From contig NZ_KE386571.1 of NCBI RefSeq assembly GCF_000427645.1, positions 372,001-436,000 of the forward strand: a stretch of 64,000 nucleotides of DNA, in the 5' to 3' direction. The notes under the pieces were generated by a model. The model was not told the DNA's origin and ran no database searches. It worked only from the letters and a program-made list of their open reading frames with translations. This document shows, piece by piece, positions 26,151-34,730 of this stretch. The stretch is from Sphingomonas phyllosphaerae FA2 (lineage in GTDB: Bacteria > Pseudomonadota > Alphaproteobacteria > Sphingomonadales > Sphingomonadaceae). A program made the translations under genes and the position numbers. Each line of letters starts with the position of its first letter. Position 1 is the stretch's first letter.

Positions 26151-27059
26151 ATGGCAGCGATCACGGCGAACGGTATCCAGATCGAATATGAGGACGAAGG
26201 ACCGCGCGACGGTCAACCGATCCTGATGGTGATGGGCCTGGGGGCCCAACTGGTCCGATGGCCGCAATCGATGGTCGATGCCTTGGTCGAGCGTGGCTAT
26301 CGCGTCATCCGCTTCGACAATCGCGACGTCGGGCTGTCGACCAAGTTCGATGATCTCGGCGCGCCGCACATCGTGTGGACCGCGATGCAGATGCAGTTCG
26401 GGCGCGTCCCCGCGGTTCCCTATACACTGACCGATATGGCGCAAGACGGCATCGGCCTGCTCGACGCGCTGGGCATAGACCGCGCGCATGTCGTCGGCGC
26501 GTCGATGGGCGGGATGATTGCGCAGTTGATCGCCGCGCGCTGGCCCGAGCGGGTCCGCACGCTGACCTCGATCATGTCCACTACCGGGCATCCGCATTGC
26601 TCGCGCCCGACGATGCGCGCCACCGCGTTGCTGCTGCGCCACCCCAAGAGCGACGATATCGAGGCGATCGTCGCGCATGGCACGATGGCCGGGCGTGCGG
26701 TCGGTGGACGCTTCCCGATCGAGGATGCGATCATGGCCGATCGGATCCGCGCCGAAACGCTGCGCAACCGCTGTCCGACCGGCTTCCTGCGCCAGATGGC
26801 GGCGATCATCGCCGACGGCGACCGCACCGACCGCCTGCGCCGGATCACCGCGCCGACGCTGGTGATCCACGGCAGCGACGATCCGCTGGTGCCGGTCGCG
26901 GGCGGGCGCGCGACGGCGCAGGCAATCCACGGCGCACACTTCATGGAAGTCGATGGCATGGGGCATACGTTGCCGCCCGAACTGGTCGACCCGATCGTCG
27001 CCGCGATCGACGATCACATCCGCCATCGCCGCCGCGATCCGATCCCGCAGGCCGCGTAG
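26151..27059 (+). CDS. alpha/beta-fold hydrolase
   Basis: 302-residue soluble hydrolase of the esterase/haloperoxidase-like group. From the ATG at 26151 it carries the oxyanion-hole region MVMGLGAQLVRWP, the nucleophile elbow VVGASMGGMIAQLIAARW (Ser in GASMG), the acid Asp in VIHGSDDPLVPV and the His in VDGMGHTLPPEL. No signal peptide. The open frame extends 1.4 kb upstream antisense to the kinase and MarR genes, but that extension is a GC-rich artefact. GGCGCAACGGAGCAGAAG precedes the ATG. It converges with the PEP-CTERM gene, stop codons three bases apart. Confidence 0.88.
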   Translation: MAAITANGIQIEYEDEGPRDGQPILMVMGLGAQLVRWPQSMVDALVERGYRVIRFDNRDVGLSTKFDDLGAPHIVWTAMQMQFGRVPAVPYTLTDMAQDGIGLLDALGIDRAHVVGASMGGMIAQLIAARWPERVRTLTSIMSTTGHPHCSRPTMRATALLLRHPKSDDIEAIVAHGTMAGRAVGGRFPIEDAIMADRIRAETLRNRCPTGFLRQMAAIIADGDRTDRLRRITAPTLVIHGSDDPLVPVAGGRATAQAIHGAHFMEVDGMGHTLPPELVDPIVAAIDDHIRHRRRDPIPQAA

Positions 27060-27062
27060 GCG

Positions 27063-27842
27063 CTAGACGGCCTGTGCACGCGGCGCGTGCCGGACCGCCG
27101 CGCCGATCACGCCGAAGCCGAGGATCATCATCATCCAGCTTCCCGGCTCGGGCACGCCGCCGCTGACCTGCAACGACGTCGCGGCCAGCGTCAGCCGAGT
27201 TGCGCCATCGACGCCGCCCGACCGGTCGCCAGCCGCGTAAGCCGCGAGAAACGATCCGATTCCGCTGACCGCGAACGTCCCGCCCTGCCGATAGTCGGGC
27301 GAGGTGAGGGCCGCGTCGCTCAACGTGAAGCGGAGGTCGTCGGTCGCATCGCTGTACCAGCTTCCGTAATCCGCGCAGCAACTGCTGCTGTCCTCATACC
27401 GGGTCGTCAGGTCGAGCCGCCCCGCACCCGCATCCTTCACGATCGCACCCAGATCGTCGATCCGCGCCGACGGACCGAAGCACCCGAAGCCCGGCTCGCA
27501 ATACGGCGGTTCGTCCTTGTCACTCGTGCGGATCGCATAATCGATGTCGTTGATCGTCAGCGTCGCGGTGACGGGCGGGCGGGTGCCGTCCTGCACCAGC
27601 CCGCCGCCCTGCGCCGACGATCCCGCAACGCTGGCCGCATATTGTGCCAGCGGCATCGCGTCGTCGACGGTGAAGCGCGCCGAAAAGCCACGGCCGACGA
27701 CATCGTCGCCGAACGCCGCGCTGTCCACGCTGCCGTCTTCGACGACAATGCCCGTGACGATATAGGTGAAGATGGCCGCCGAGGCGGGTGTCGCCGCCAG
27801 CAACGCCACAGCGAAAGCCATCACGATCCGTGCCGTTCGCAT
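27063..27842 (-). CDS. PEP-CTERM sorting-domain exported protein
   Basis: 259-residue exported protein. From the ATG at 27842 a signal peptide runs MRTARIVMAFAVALLAATPA with SAA at the cleavage site. The C-terminus has VPEPGSWMMMILGFGVIG followed by a basic AAVRHAPRAQ, which is the PEP-CTERM tripartite signal (PEP motif, hydrophobic helix, basic tail) read by exosortases. Most sphingomonad versions have PEPxxWA; here it is PEPGSWM. The body is rich in Asp, Gly and Ser and has four cysteines (YCEPGFGCF, SSCCADYGS). It is presumably cell-surface or exopolysaccharide associated; function unknown. An exosortase-type gene trio lies 2 kb away. Confidence 0.82.
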   Translation of the reverse strand: MRTARIVMAFAVALLAATPASAAIFTYIVTGIVVEDGSVDSAAFGDDVVGRGFSARFTVDDAMPLAQYAASVAGSSAQGGGLVQDGTRPPVTATLTINDIDYAIRTSDKDEPPYCEPGFGCFGPSARIDDLGAIVKDAGAGRLDLTTRYEDSSSCCADYGSWYSDATDDLRFTLSDAALTSPDYRQGGTFAVSGIGSFLAAYAAGDRSGGVDGATRLTLAATSLQVSGGVPEPGSWMMMILGFGVIGAAVRHAPRAQAV

Positions 27843-27986
27843 GCTCCGTCTCCCTGATCCGGCGTAAGCGCATGGCCGGCATAGCACTTTAACCGCTACG
27901 TGTCTGATATCGGGCACTTTCCTGTGCGCAGCGCTTTCGTGCTAAACCAACGCTGCTCCCCGTTCCGCCGCTGCAAGAGGACGCGC

Positions 27987-28172
27987 ATGTTCGTCGACTT
28001 TCGCGATCAGCCCCCGCCGCCGCCCTGGCAGCCGCCGCGCCGTCGTCCGCGACTGACGCCGAAGCAGGAAAGGGCGCTGGCGGCGATCATCGGCTTCAAC
28101 GTGATCCTGCTGATCGTCGCCCCGATTGGCGGCGCGACCTTGATCGGTGCGCTGATGCTGCTCTTCCGCTGA
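27987..28172 (+). CDS. small single-pass membrane protein
   Basis: A 61-residue product from the ATG at 27987, with AAGAGGA seven bases upstream. The N-terminal half is proline- and arginine-rich (QPPPPPWQPPRRRPRLTPKQ) and the C-terminal half is one hydrophobic helix, IIGFNVILLIVAPIGGATLI. The likely topology is N-in. An in-frame ATG at 27900 would give 90 residues but lacks a ribosome site. Function unknown; it precedes the diguanylate cyclase in the same direction with a 105-base gap. Confidence 0.6.
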   Translation: MFVDFRDQPPPPPWQPPRRRPRLTPKQERALAAIIGFNVILLIVAPIGGATLIGALMLLFR

Positions 28173-28207
28173 CGAAATATTATAACAAACCTAGGTATCC
28201 CGGCCAC

Positions 28208-28237
28208 TTGCCGCTTGCGTCAACGTCAGGTTATACG
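28208..28237 (+). promoter_or_regulatory. candidate sigma-70 promoter of the diguanylate cyclase gene
   Basis: TTGCCG (28208-28213) and TATACG (28232-28237) are separated by 18 bases and end 40 bases before the GTG start. Hexamers and spacing fit a housekeeping promoter, though sphingomonad promoters are poorly conserved. Confidence 0.35.
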
Positions 28238-28277
28238 ATGCCATCGCGCCGGGGGGCCGTGATTCGGGGGGAATTCC

Positions 28278-29447
28278 GTGACGCTGGACGTGGCGACACT
28301 GTTCATCGCCAGCATGGCGATCGAGTTCGTGATGGCGCTCTATTTCTGGACGCTGTGGCTCGGCCGCCGCGAACAGCGCGTGCATCTGTGGGTCGCGTGC
28401 TCGATCACCGCCGGGGTGCTTGGCTGCTTCTGCTACATGCTGCGCGGTATCGCGCCCGAATGGATCGCGGTCTGGGCGTCGCAGGTCTGCTTCATTCAGG
28501 TCTTTGCGTTCCTGTGGGGCGGCGTGCGGCTGGTCCATGCGCGGTCGCACTTCGCATGGGCGGTATGGAGCGGCAGCCTCGTCTGGACCGCGCTGTGCCT
28601 GATCCCGCCGCTCTTCGCCGCGGAGGCGCTGCGCAACGTCGTCGCGACGCTCGCCTTCACCTTCTACTGCCTTGCGATGACCGGCGAATTGCTACGCCAC
28701 GCGCGCGCGCGGACCGCTCCGGCGCGCTGGCTGACCGGTGGGCTGCTCGTGCTTGTCTCCACGGCGTCGCTGACGCTCGCCGCCTATTCGGCCCTGCACA
28801 GCGCGCCGGTCCGCCCACTCGCCAGCGCCTCGTCGCTGCCGGGATTGTGGCTGCTGCTGTATACCGCGATCTACATCACGCTGGTGCTGTCGCTGACCAC
28901 GCTCGAACTCGGCAACGAAGCGCAGCGGCAGCGTGAGGCCGCGACCACCGACTCGCTGACCGGGCTGCTCAACCGGCGCGCCTTCATGGAGCGCGCCACG
29001 CCCGCCGCCGCGCTGCCGGGCGGCGCGACCTTGCTGATGCTCGACATCGATCATTTCAAGCAGGTCAACGATCTGTGGGGCCATTCGGCGGGCGACCGCG
29101 CGCTGGTGCTGTTCGCGGGTGCATTGCTCGATACGACCGGCGAGGTGGTCGGCGCGGTGGCGGCGCGGATCGGCGGGGAGGAATTTGCGGTGCTGCTGCC
29201 CGGTGGGTCGCGTGACGAGGCGGTGGCGCTCGGGCTGCGCATCTCCGCGCGGGTCCGCGAGCTTCGGCATACGCCCGGCGCGGCGCGGATGACCGTCAGC
29301 ATCGGGCTCGCCGAGAGTGACCCCGTTTCCCCGACGCTCGACGATCTGCTCACCGGCGCCGATCGCGCGCTGTACCGCGCCAAGCGCGGCGGTCGCGACC
29401 GTCTTGAACAGGACGGCGTTCCGTTCGCCCCCGGTCTCGCCGCCTGA
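28278..29447 (+). CDS. membrane diguanylate cyclase (GGDEF)
   Basis: Makes the second messenger cyclic di-GMP from GTP. The 389-residue protein starts at a GTG (28278) preceded by a GGGGGGAA stretch. Residues 1-210 hold six or so membrane helices of a MASE-like sensor. The GGDEF domain begins about residue 230 (ATTDSLTGLLNRRAFMERAT), has MLDIDHFKQVNDLWGHSAGD for GTP and metal binding, and the signature GGEEF at residues 299-303, so it should be active. I see no RxxD inhibitory site five residues before it. It may control exopolysaccharide or surface sorting, given the genes that follow. Confidence 0.9.
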   Translation: MTLDVATLFIASMAIEFVMALYFWTLWLGRREQRVHLWVACSITAGVLGCFCYMLRGIAPEWIAVWASQVCFIQVFAFLWGGVRLVHARSHFAWAVWSGSLVWTALCLIPPLFAAEALRNVVATLAFTFYCLAMTGELLRHARARTAPARWLTGGLLVLVSTASLTLAAYSALHSAPVRPLASASSLPGLWLLLYTAIYITLVLSLTTLELGNEAQRQREAATTDSLTGLLNRRAFMERATPAAALPGGATLLMLDIDHFKQVNDLWGHSAGDRALVLFAGALLDTTGEVVGAVAARIGGEEFAVLLPGGSRDEAVALGLRISARVRELRHTPGAARMTVSIGLAESDPVSPTLDDLLTGADRALYRAKRGGRDRLEQDGVPFAPGLAA

Positions 29448-29449
29448 TC

Positions 29450-29475
29450 GACGCGGACCGGACGCTCGGTCCGTC
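29450..29475. terminator. inverted repeat between convergent genes
   Basis: GACGCGGACCG and CGGTCCGTC form a stem with a 6-base loop in the 31-base space between the diguanylate cyclase gene and the opposing decarboxylase gene. There is no U-run, so termination by this hairpin alone is uncertain. Confidence 0.4.
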
Positions 29476-29478
29476 AAA

Positions 29479-30699
29479 TCACACCACGATCTCGCCCGGC
29501 GCGGGGTGCCCGAGGAACGCCGCCGGGCTCGCGGTCGCGCCGTACGCGCCGGCGAGGAAGATCGCGACGATCTCCCCCACCATCACCGGCGGCAGCGCGA
29601 CGCGGTCGCCCAGCCGGTCGAGCGGGGTGCACAGGCAGCCGACCACCGATGCCTCGCCGTCCGGCGCAGCGCCCATCCGTCCCGCCACCGCGAGCGGATA
29701 GTTGCGCCGCACCACCGTCCCGAAATTGCCGCTCGCCGCCAACTGGTGATGCAGCCCGCCGTCGACCACGACGAACGTCTCGCCACGGCTCTGCTTCATG
29801 TCGACGACGCGTGTCAGATAGACGCCGGCCTCGGCGACCAGCCAGCGCCCGAGTTCGATCGCAAACCGGCTGTCGCGCAGCACATCGCCGCGCGCCGCCA
29901 GCGCCTCGCCCAGCGCCGCCCCGACCGCCATGACATCCAGCGCCACGTCACCTGCGAAATACGGCACCCCGAACCCGCCGCCGAGATTGACCAGCGGCGG
30001 CACCGCACCGGCTTCGTCCGCCAGCCGCGCGGCGAGCGCAAGTGTCGCCGCCTGCGTCTCGATCACCGCCGCGGCGTCCAGCGCCTGCGATCCGGCGAAG
30101 ATATGGAAGCCGCGCCAGTCCGCGCCCGCCGCGATCACCTCACGCACCACCGACGCGGCGTGCTCGGCATCGATCCCGAAGGGCGAGGCGCGCCCTCCCA
30201 TCTTCATGCCCGATCCGCGCAGTTCCAGATCGGGGTTCACCCGCACGGCCAATCGCGGTACGATCCCGAGCCGCTCGCCCGCTGCCAGCGCGCGTCGTGC
30301 CTCGCCCGCGGATTCGAGATTGATCGTCGCCCCGGCCGCGATCGCCGCCGCCAGTTCGTCGTCGCGCTTGCCCGGGCCGGCAAAGCTAATCGCGGCACCC
30401 GGCTTGACCGCCAGCGCGTGGGCCAGCTCGCCCGCCGACGCCACGTCCAGTCCGTCGACCAGCGGTGCGACCCGCGCCAGCAACGCCGGCAACGGATTGG
30501 CCTTGATCGCATAATGCAAATCGATCTCCGCGGGCATTGCCGCGCGGAACCGCACCACCTGCGCCGTGACCAGTGCCGCGTCATAGACGAAGAGCGGCGA
30601 GCCATGCGCCGTCACCAACGCCGTGGCATCGTGTCCGCCGATCGTCAGGGCCCCCGTCTGCGCGGCAAAGGCGGGCGGGATCGGCCCCATCGGCTTCAT
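29479..30699 (-). CDS. PLP-dependent decarboxylase, exosortase A system-associated
   Basis: Fold-type III PLP enzyme related to diaminopimelate/ornithine decarboxylase, of the subfamily found next to exosortase A genes (TIGR03099 type, from memory). 406 residues: the PLP lysine is in LHYAIKANPLPALLARV, HIFAGSQ and NLGGGFGVPYF form the phosphate site, and the second-subunit Cys and Asp lie in VVGCLCTPLDRLG. The ATG at 30699 overlaps the stop of the ligase gene as ATGA, so the two proteins are made together. The presumed substrate is an amino acid, perhaps carried on the neighbouring acyl carrier protein; that is inference. Confidence 0.85.
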   Translation of the reverse strand: MKPMGPIPPAFAAQTGALTIGGHDATALVTAHGSPLFVYDAALVTAQVVRFRAAMPAEIDLHYAIKANPLPALLARVAPLVDGLDVASAGELAHALAVKPGAAISFAGPGKRDDELAAAIAAGATINLESAGEARRALAAGERLGIVPRLAVRVNPDLELRGSGMKMGGRASPFGIDAEHAASVVREVIAAGADWRGFHIFAGSQALDAAAVIETQAATLALAARLADEAGAVPPLVNLGGGFGVPYFAGDVALDVMAVGAALGEALAARGDVLRDSRFAIELGRWLVAEAGVYLTRVVDMKQSRGETFVVVDGGLHHQLAASGNFGTVVRRNYPLAVAGRMGAAPDGEASVVGCLCTPLDRLGDRVALPPVMVGEIVAIFLAGAYGATASPAAFLGHPAPGEIVV

Positions 30700-32195
30700 A
30701 CGCTCGCCTCCTTCACCGACGCCGCGATCGCCGCGCGGTCCAGCTTGCCGTTGGCGTTGCGCGGCAACTCGGTACGCCAGTCGATGCGCGCCGGTTGCAT
30801 ATAGGCGGGCAGCTCCCGCTTCAGCCGCTCGCGCAACGCCGCCTCTGCGGCCGCATCTCCGCGCGCAACCAGCACGATGGCCTGCCCCAGCCGCGCGTCG
30901 GGAACGCCGACCGCGACCGCCTCCGCCGTTTCCGCGCCGGCGGTCGCAGCTTCCTCGACCTCCTGCGGACTGATGCGATGTCCGGCGCTCTTGATCATCT
31001 CGTCGTCACGCCCGACGAACCGCAACAGCCCGTCGTCGTCCGCCACGACGGTATCTCCCGACCACACCGCCGTCCCGCCGTAATGCGATCCCGCCGGTGC
31101 CGGGCGGAAGCGGAGCGTGGTTCGCTCGGCATCGCGCCAATAGCCTTGCGCGACAAGCGGCCCGGCGTGAACCAGTTCGCCCGGCTCGCCCGCCGCTGCG
31201 AGCGCGCCATCGGGGCGCACCACCATCACTTCGGCAAACGGCACCGCGCGCCCGATCGAGTCGGGCTGCGCATCCACCAGATCGGGGTCGAGATAGGTCG
31301 AGCGGAACGCCTCGGTCAGCCCGTACATCGGGAACAGCCGCGTCGCCGGGAAGCGTGCGCGCAACGCCCGCACCATCGTGGGGGTCAGCGCCCCGCCCGA
31401 ATTGGTCAGGCGCCGCAGCTGCCCAGCGGTCTCGGGTGGCCATTCGCTTTCCAGCAGCTGCGTCCATAGCGGCGGCACCCCCGCCAGCGTCGTCGCCCCG
31501 ACCCGCGCCACCGCCTTCACGACATCGCGTGGGGTCAGATAATCGAGCGGCGCGACCGCCGCCCCCGCCGCCCAGGTCGACAGCAACTGGTTCTGCCCAT
31601 AATCGAACCCCAGCGGCAGCACGGCCAGCACGCGATCGTCGGGCGTGATCGCCAGATAGTGCGCGACCGCGACCGCCCCCAGCCACAGGTTCGCATGGCT
31701 GAGCATCACTCCCTTCGGCCGACCGGTCGACCCGGAAGTATAGAGCAACGCGACCAGCGCATCGGGATCGGCGTCCGAGCGCGGCAACGGATCGCCCACC
31801 TCCGCCTCGGTCACGACCCGGCATCCGTCCGGCACGTCGCCCACCTCCAGCGTCGCCGCGCGCGCATCCTGCGTCAGCAGCAGCGCCGCGCCGCTGTCGG
31901 CAAGGATATGCGCGACCTGCGCGCGCCGCAGCACCGGGTTGACCGGCACATGCACCAGCCCGGCGCGCGCCGCTGCCAGCGGCATCCAGCACGCCACCCG
32001 CGTTTTCGGCAGCCATGTCGCGACCCGCTCGCCCGCCGGAAGCTCCAGCCCCGCCAGCCACCCCGCCAGCCGCGCCACCGCCTCCTCGGCGGCGGCATAA
32101 TCGACCACGCCCTCGCGATCGATCAGCGCGGGCGCGTGCGGCGCCCCACACAGCACATGGTCGATCGGGCGCGGCGTAGCATCAGGGGACACCAT
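30696..32195 (-). CDS. AMP-forming acyl-CoA ligase, exosortase A system-associated
   Basis: Adenylate-forming ligase (ANL superfamily), 499 residues from the ATG at 32195. The ATP-binding P-loop is LLYTSGSTGRPKGVMLSHAN, then FPMYGLTEAF, VWSGDTVVADDDGLLRFVGR and the hinge RDDEMIKSAGHRISPQEVEE, with the catalytic Lys in NANGKLDRAAI near the C-terminus. All key elements are intact. It resembles the TIGR03098-type ligases beside exosortase A. It is divergent from an acyl carrier protein, which it may load, and is translationally coupled to the decarboxylase. An in-frame start at 32273 would overlap the carrier protein promoter region. Confidence 0.85.
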   Translation of the reverse strand: MVSPDATPRPIDHVLCGAPHAPALIDREGVVDYAAAEEAVARLAGWLAGLELPAGERVATWLPKTRVACWMPLAAARAGLVHVPVNPVLRRAQVAHILADSGAALLLTQDARAATLEVGDVPDGCRVVTEAEVGDPLPRSDADPDALVALLYTSGSTGRPKGVMLSHANLWLGAVAVAHYLAITPDDRVLAVLPLGFDYGQNQLLSTWAAGAAVAPLDYLTPRDVVKAVARVGATTLAGVPPLWTQLLESEWPPETAGQLRRLTNSGGALTPTMVRALRARFPATRLFPMYGLTEAFRSTYLDPDLVDAQPDSIGRAVPFAEVMVVRPDGALAAAGEPGELVHAGPLVAQGYWRDAERTTLRFRPAPAGSHYGGTAVWSGDTVVADDDGLLRFVGRDDEMIKSAGHRISPQEVEEAATAGAETAEAVAVGVPDARLGQAIVLVARGDAAAEAALRERLKRELPAYMQPARIDWRTELPRNANGKLDRAAIAASVKEASV

Positions 32196-32293
32196 AGATT
32201 CGGCTTCTAGGCTCAGGCGTTGCGGAATCCACCCCTTGCGCCTAACGCGACGCCGGCTTGCCGCCGGATACATGCGGCGAAGGTGGAGGTTGC

Positions 32294-32566
32294 GTGATTC
32301 CCGAAGGCACGAGCGAAATCGAGACGACCATCCGCGCGGTGCTGGTCGACGTTCTGGCGCTCGACCCGGAGCGCGTCGCCGCCTTCCACGCCGACACGCC
32401 GCTGTTCGGTGCGCTGCCCGAACTCGATTCGATGGCGGTCGCGGGCGTGCTCACCGAGCTGGAGGACCGGCTCGGCATCGTCATCGAGGACGACGAGGTC
32501 GATGGCGAGATGCTCGAGACGTTCGGCGCGTTGGTGACGTTCGTCGCCGGCAAGGCGCTGGTTTAA
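32294..32566 (+). CDS. acyl carrier protein
   Basis: 90-residue carrier protein from a GTG at 32294 with GGAGG six bases upstream. The phosphopantetheine attachment serine is in LPELDSMAVAGVLTEL, and the following acidic helix IVIEDDEVDGEMLETFGALV is typical. It is not the housekeeping AcpP (which has a DSLD motif and sits by fabF), but the kind found with exosortase A ligase/decarboxylase pairs. It is divergent from the ligase, 98 bases apart. Confidence 0.85.
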   Translation: MIPEGTSEIETTIRAVLVDVLALDPERVAAFHADTPLFGALPELDSMAVAGVLTELEDRLGIVIEDDEVDGEMLETFGALVTFVAGKALV

Positions 32567-32583
32567 GGCCCCAACCGTCGACG

Positions 32584-32678
32584 TCGTCATCCCCGCGAAG
32601 GCGGGGATCCAGAACCTCTGACCTCGGGCCCCTTGCAAAGACCCGCGTGTCTGGATTCCCGCCTTCGCGGGAATGACG
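32584..32678. repeat. family C palindromic repeat pair
   Basis: Left arm CATCCCCGCGAAGGCGGGGA then TCCAG, and right arm CTGGATTCCCGCCTTCGCGG then GAATGACG, separated by about 43 bases. Each arm is a hairpin and the arms are mutually inverted. It begins 17 bases after the acyl carrier protein gene. Confidence 0.8.
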
Positions 32679-32706
32679 AAATTACGGAAAGAAGGTAACC
32701 TTCCCG

Positions 32707-32789
32707 TTACCCCGGACTTGATCCGAGGCTCCGCTTCTTCTTGGCCACAGAAGTAAGAAGCGGGACCCCGGATCAAGTCCGGGACGACA
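32707..32789. repeat. family A palindromic repeat pair
   Basis: Left arm CCCGGACTTGATCCGAGGCT with CCGCTTCTTC and right arm AAGAAGCGGGACCCCGGATC with AAGTCCGGGACGAC. It lies directly behind a family C element, so two different repeat families sit in tandem between the acyl carrier protein and nrdA genes, which converge. Confidence 0.8.
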
Positions 32790-32798
32790 CTAGCTGGC

Positions 32799-34730
32799 TT
32801 ACTGGCAGGCGAGGCACTCGTCGTAGTCGGTCGTCTCGCCGATCGAGAATTTCGGCGTGTCGATCGTGTTGTCGGCCTCGACTCCACCCGATCCTTCCGA
32901 GCCCGCGAAGCCGGCGCGCTGCACCGACTTGGAACGGAGATAGTAGAGCGACTTGATGCCCAGCTCCCACGCGCGGAAGTGGAGCATCAGCAGATCCCAC
33001 TTCTCGACGTCGGCGGGAATGAACAGGTTGAGCGACTGCGCCTGATCGATGTACGGCGTGCGGTCGCCGGCGAGTTCGAGCAGCCAGCGCTGGTCGATCT
33101 CGAACGAGGTCTTGTAGCAGTCCTTCTCCTCCTGGCTGAGGAAGTCGAGGTGCTGCACCGACCCGCCGTGTTCGAGGATCGAGTTCCACACTGTCTCGGC
33201 GTTCTTGCTCTTCTCGCTGAGCAGCTTTTCCAGATACGGGTTCTTGACCGCGAAGCTGCCCGACAGCGTCTTGTGCGTGTAGATGTTCGCCGGGATCGGC
33301 TCGATGCACGCGCTGGTGCCGCCGCAGATGATGCTGATCGACGCGGTCGGCGCGATCGCCATCTTGCAGCTGAACCGCTCCATGACGCCGACATCGGCGG
33401 CATCGGGGCACGGCCCGCGCTCATGCGCCAGCACCATCGACGCCTCGTTCACCTGCGCGTTAATCTGCTTGAACATGCGCAGGTTCCAGCTCTTGGCCAT
33501 CGCGCCTTCGAACGGCAGCCCGCGTGCCTGCAGGAACGAGTGGAAGCCCATTACGCCAAGCCCGACCGAACGCTCGCGCGCCGCGCTATAGGCCGCGCGC
33601 TCCATGCCGGGCTCGTGGCGGTCGATGTAGTCCTGAAGCACATTGTCGAGGAAGCGCATCACGTCCTCGACGAAGCCCTTCTCGTCCTTCCATTGATCCC
33701 ACGTCTCGAGGTTGAGCGACGACAGGCAGCAGACCGCGGTGCGATCGTTGCCGAGATGGTCGGTGCCGGTCGGCAGCGTGATCTCGCTGCACAGGTTCGA
33801 GGTCGAAACCTTCAGCCCCAGCTCGCGGTGATGCTTGGGCATCGTCGAGTTCACATGGTCGGAGAAGACGATGTACGGCTCGCCGGTCGCCAGCCGGGTC
33901 TCGACCAGCTTCTGGAACAGCGCGCGCGCATCGACGGTGGCGCGAACGGTCTTGTCTTTCGGCGACAGCAATTGCCATTCCGCGCCCTCGCGCACCGCCG
34001 CCATGAACGCGTCGGGGATCAGCACGCCGTGGTGGAGGTTGAGCGCCTTGCGGTTGAAGTCGCCCGAGGGCTTACGGATTTCGAGGAATTCCTCGATTTC
34101 GGGATGCGAGATGTCGAGGTAGCAGGCCGCAGAGCCGCGGCGTAGCGAGCCCTGGCTGATCGCGAGGGTCAGCGAATCCATGACGCGGACGAACGGGATG
34201 ATCCCGCTGGTCTTGCCGTTGAGCCCGACCGGCTCGCCGATCCCGCGGACGTTGCCCCAATAGGTGCCGATCCCGCCGCCGCGCGAGGCGAGCCAGACGT
34301 TCTCGTTCCACGTCTTGACGATGCCGTCGAGGCTGTCGGGGACCGAGTTGAGGTAGCAGGAGATCGGCAACCCGCGTCCGGTGCCGCCGTTCGACAGAAC
34401 GGGCGTTGCCGGCATGAACCACAGCTTAGAGATATAATCGTACAGCCGCTGCGCATGCGCCTGATCGTCGGCATAGGCGCTGGCGACGCGGACGAAGAGG
34501 TCCTGATAGCTTTCGCCCGGCAGCAGATAGCGATCCTTGAGCGTCTCCTTGCCGAAATCGGTCAGCAGCGCGTCGCGGCTGTGATCGACGTCGAGCGGGA
34601 AAGGCGCGGTGCGCGCGCCATGCTTGGCGATCGCCTGTTCGGTGGCGGTCGCCTCTGCGGTCGCCTGGGCCGTCATCGCCTCGATCATGTCTGCGCTCAT
34701 CGCCTCGGCGTCCGTGGTCGTGAAGTTCAT
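32799..34730 (-). CDS. nrdA: ribonucleoside-diphosphate reductase alpha subunit
   Basis: Catalytic subunit of class I ribonucleotide reductase, making deoxyribonucleotides. 643 residues. Radical and redox residues are visible: Cys in LPISCYLNSVPDSL, Asn-Cys-Glu in STSNLCSEITLP, the second disulfide Cys in TAVCCLSSLNLETW, the tyrosine pair in IKSLYYLRSKS, and a C-terminal CLAC shuttle pair (DYDECLACQ). The substrate loop RGGGIGTYWGNVR is present. The N-terminus has no ATP-cone (no VxKRDG-like segment), so dATP shut-off through this subunit is unlikely. nrdB is not in the window. A candidate NrdR box lies upstream. Confidence 0.93.
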   Translation of the reverse strand: MNFTTTDAEAMSADMIEAMTAQATAEATATEQAIAKHGARTAPFPLDVDHSRDALLTDFGKETLKDRYLLPGESYQDLFVRVASAYADDQAHAQRLYDYISKLWFMPATPVLSNGGTGRGLPISCYLNSVPDSLDGIVKTWNENVWLASRGGGIGTYWGNVRGIGEPVGLNGKTSGIIPFVRVMDSLTLAISQGSLRRGSAACYLDISHPEIEEFLEIRKPSGDFNRKALNLHHGVLIPDAFMAAVREGAEWQLLSPKDKTVRATVDARALFQKLVETRLATGEPYIVFSDHVNSTMPKHHRELGLKVSTSNLCSEITLPTGTDHLGNDRTAVCCLSSLNLETWDQWKDEKGFVEDVMRFLDNVLQDYIDRHEPGMERAAYSAARERSVGLGVMGFHSFLQARGLPFEGAMAKSWNLRMFKQINAQVNEASMVLAHERGPCPDAADVGVMERFSCKMAIAPTASISIICGGTSACIEPIPANIYTHKTLSGSFAVKNPYLEKLLSEKSKNAETVWNSILEHGGSVQHLDFLSQEEKDCYKTSFEIDQRWLLELAGDRTPYIDQAQSLNLFIPADVEKWDLLMLHFRAWELGIKSLYYLRSKSVQRAGFAGSEGSGGVEADNTIDTPKFSIGETTDYDECLACQ

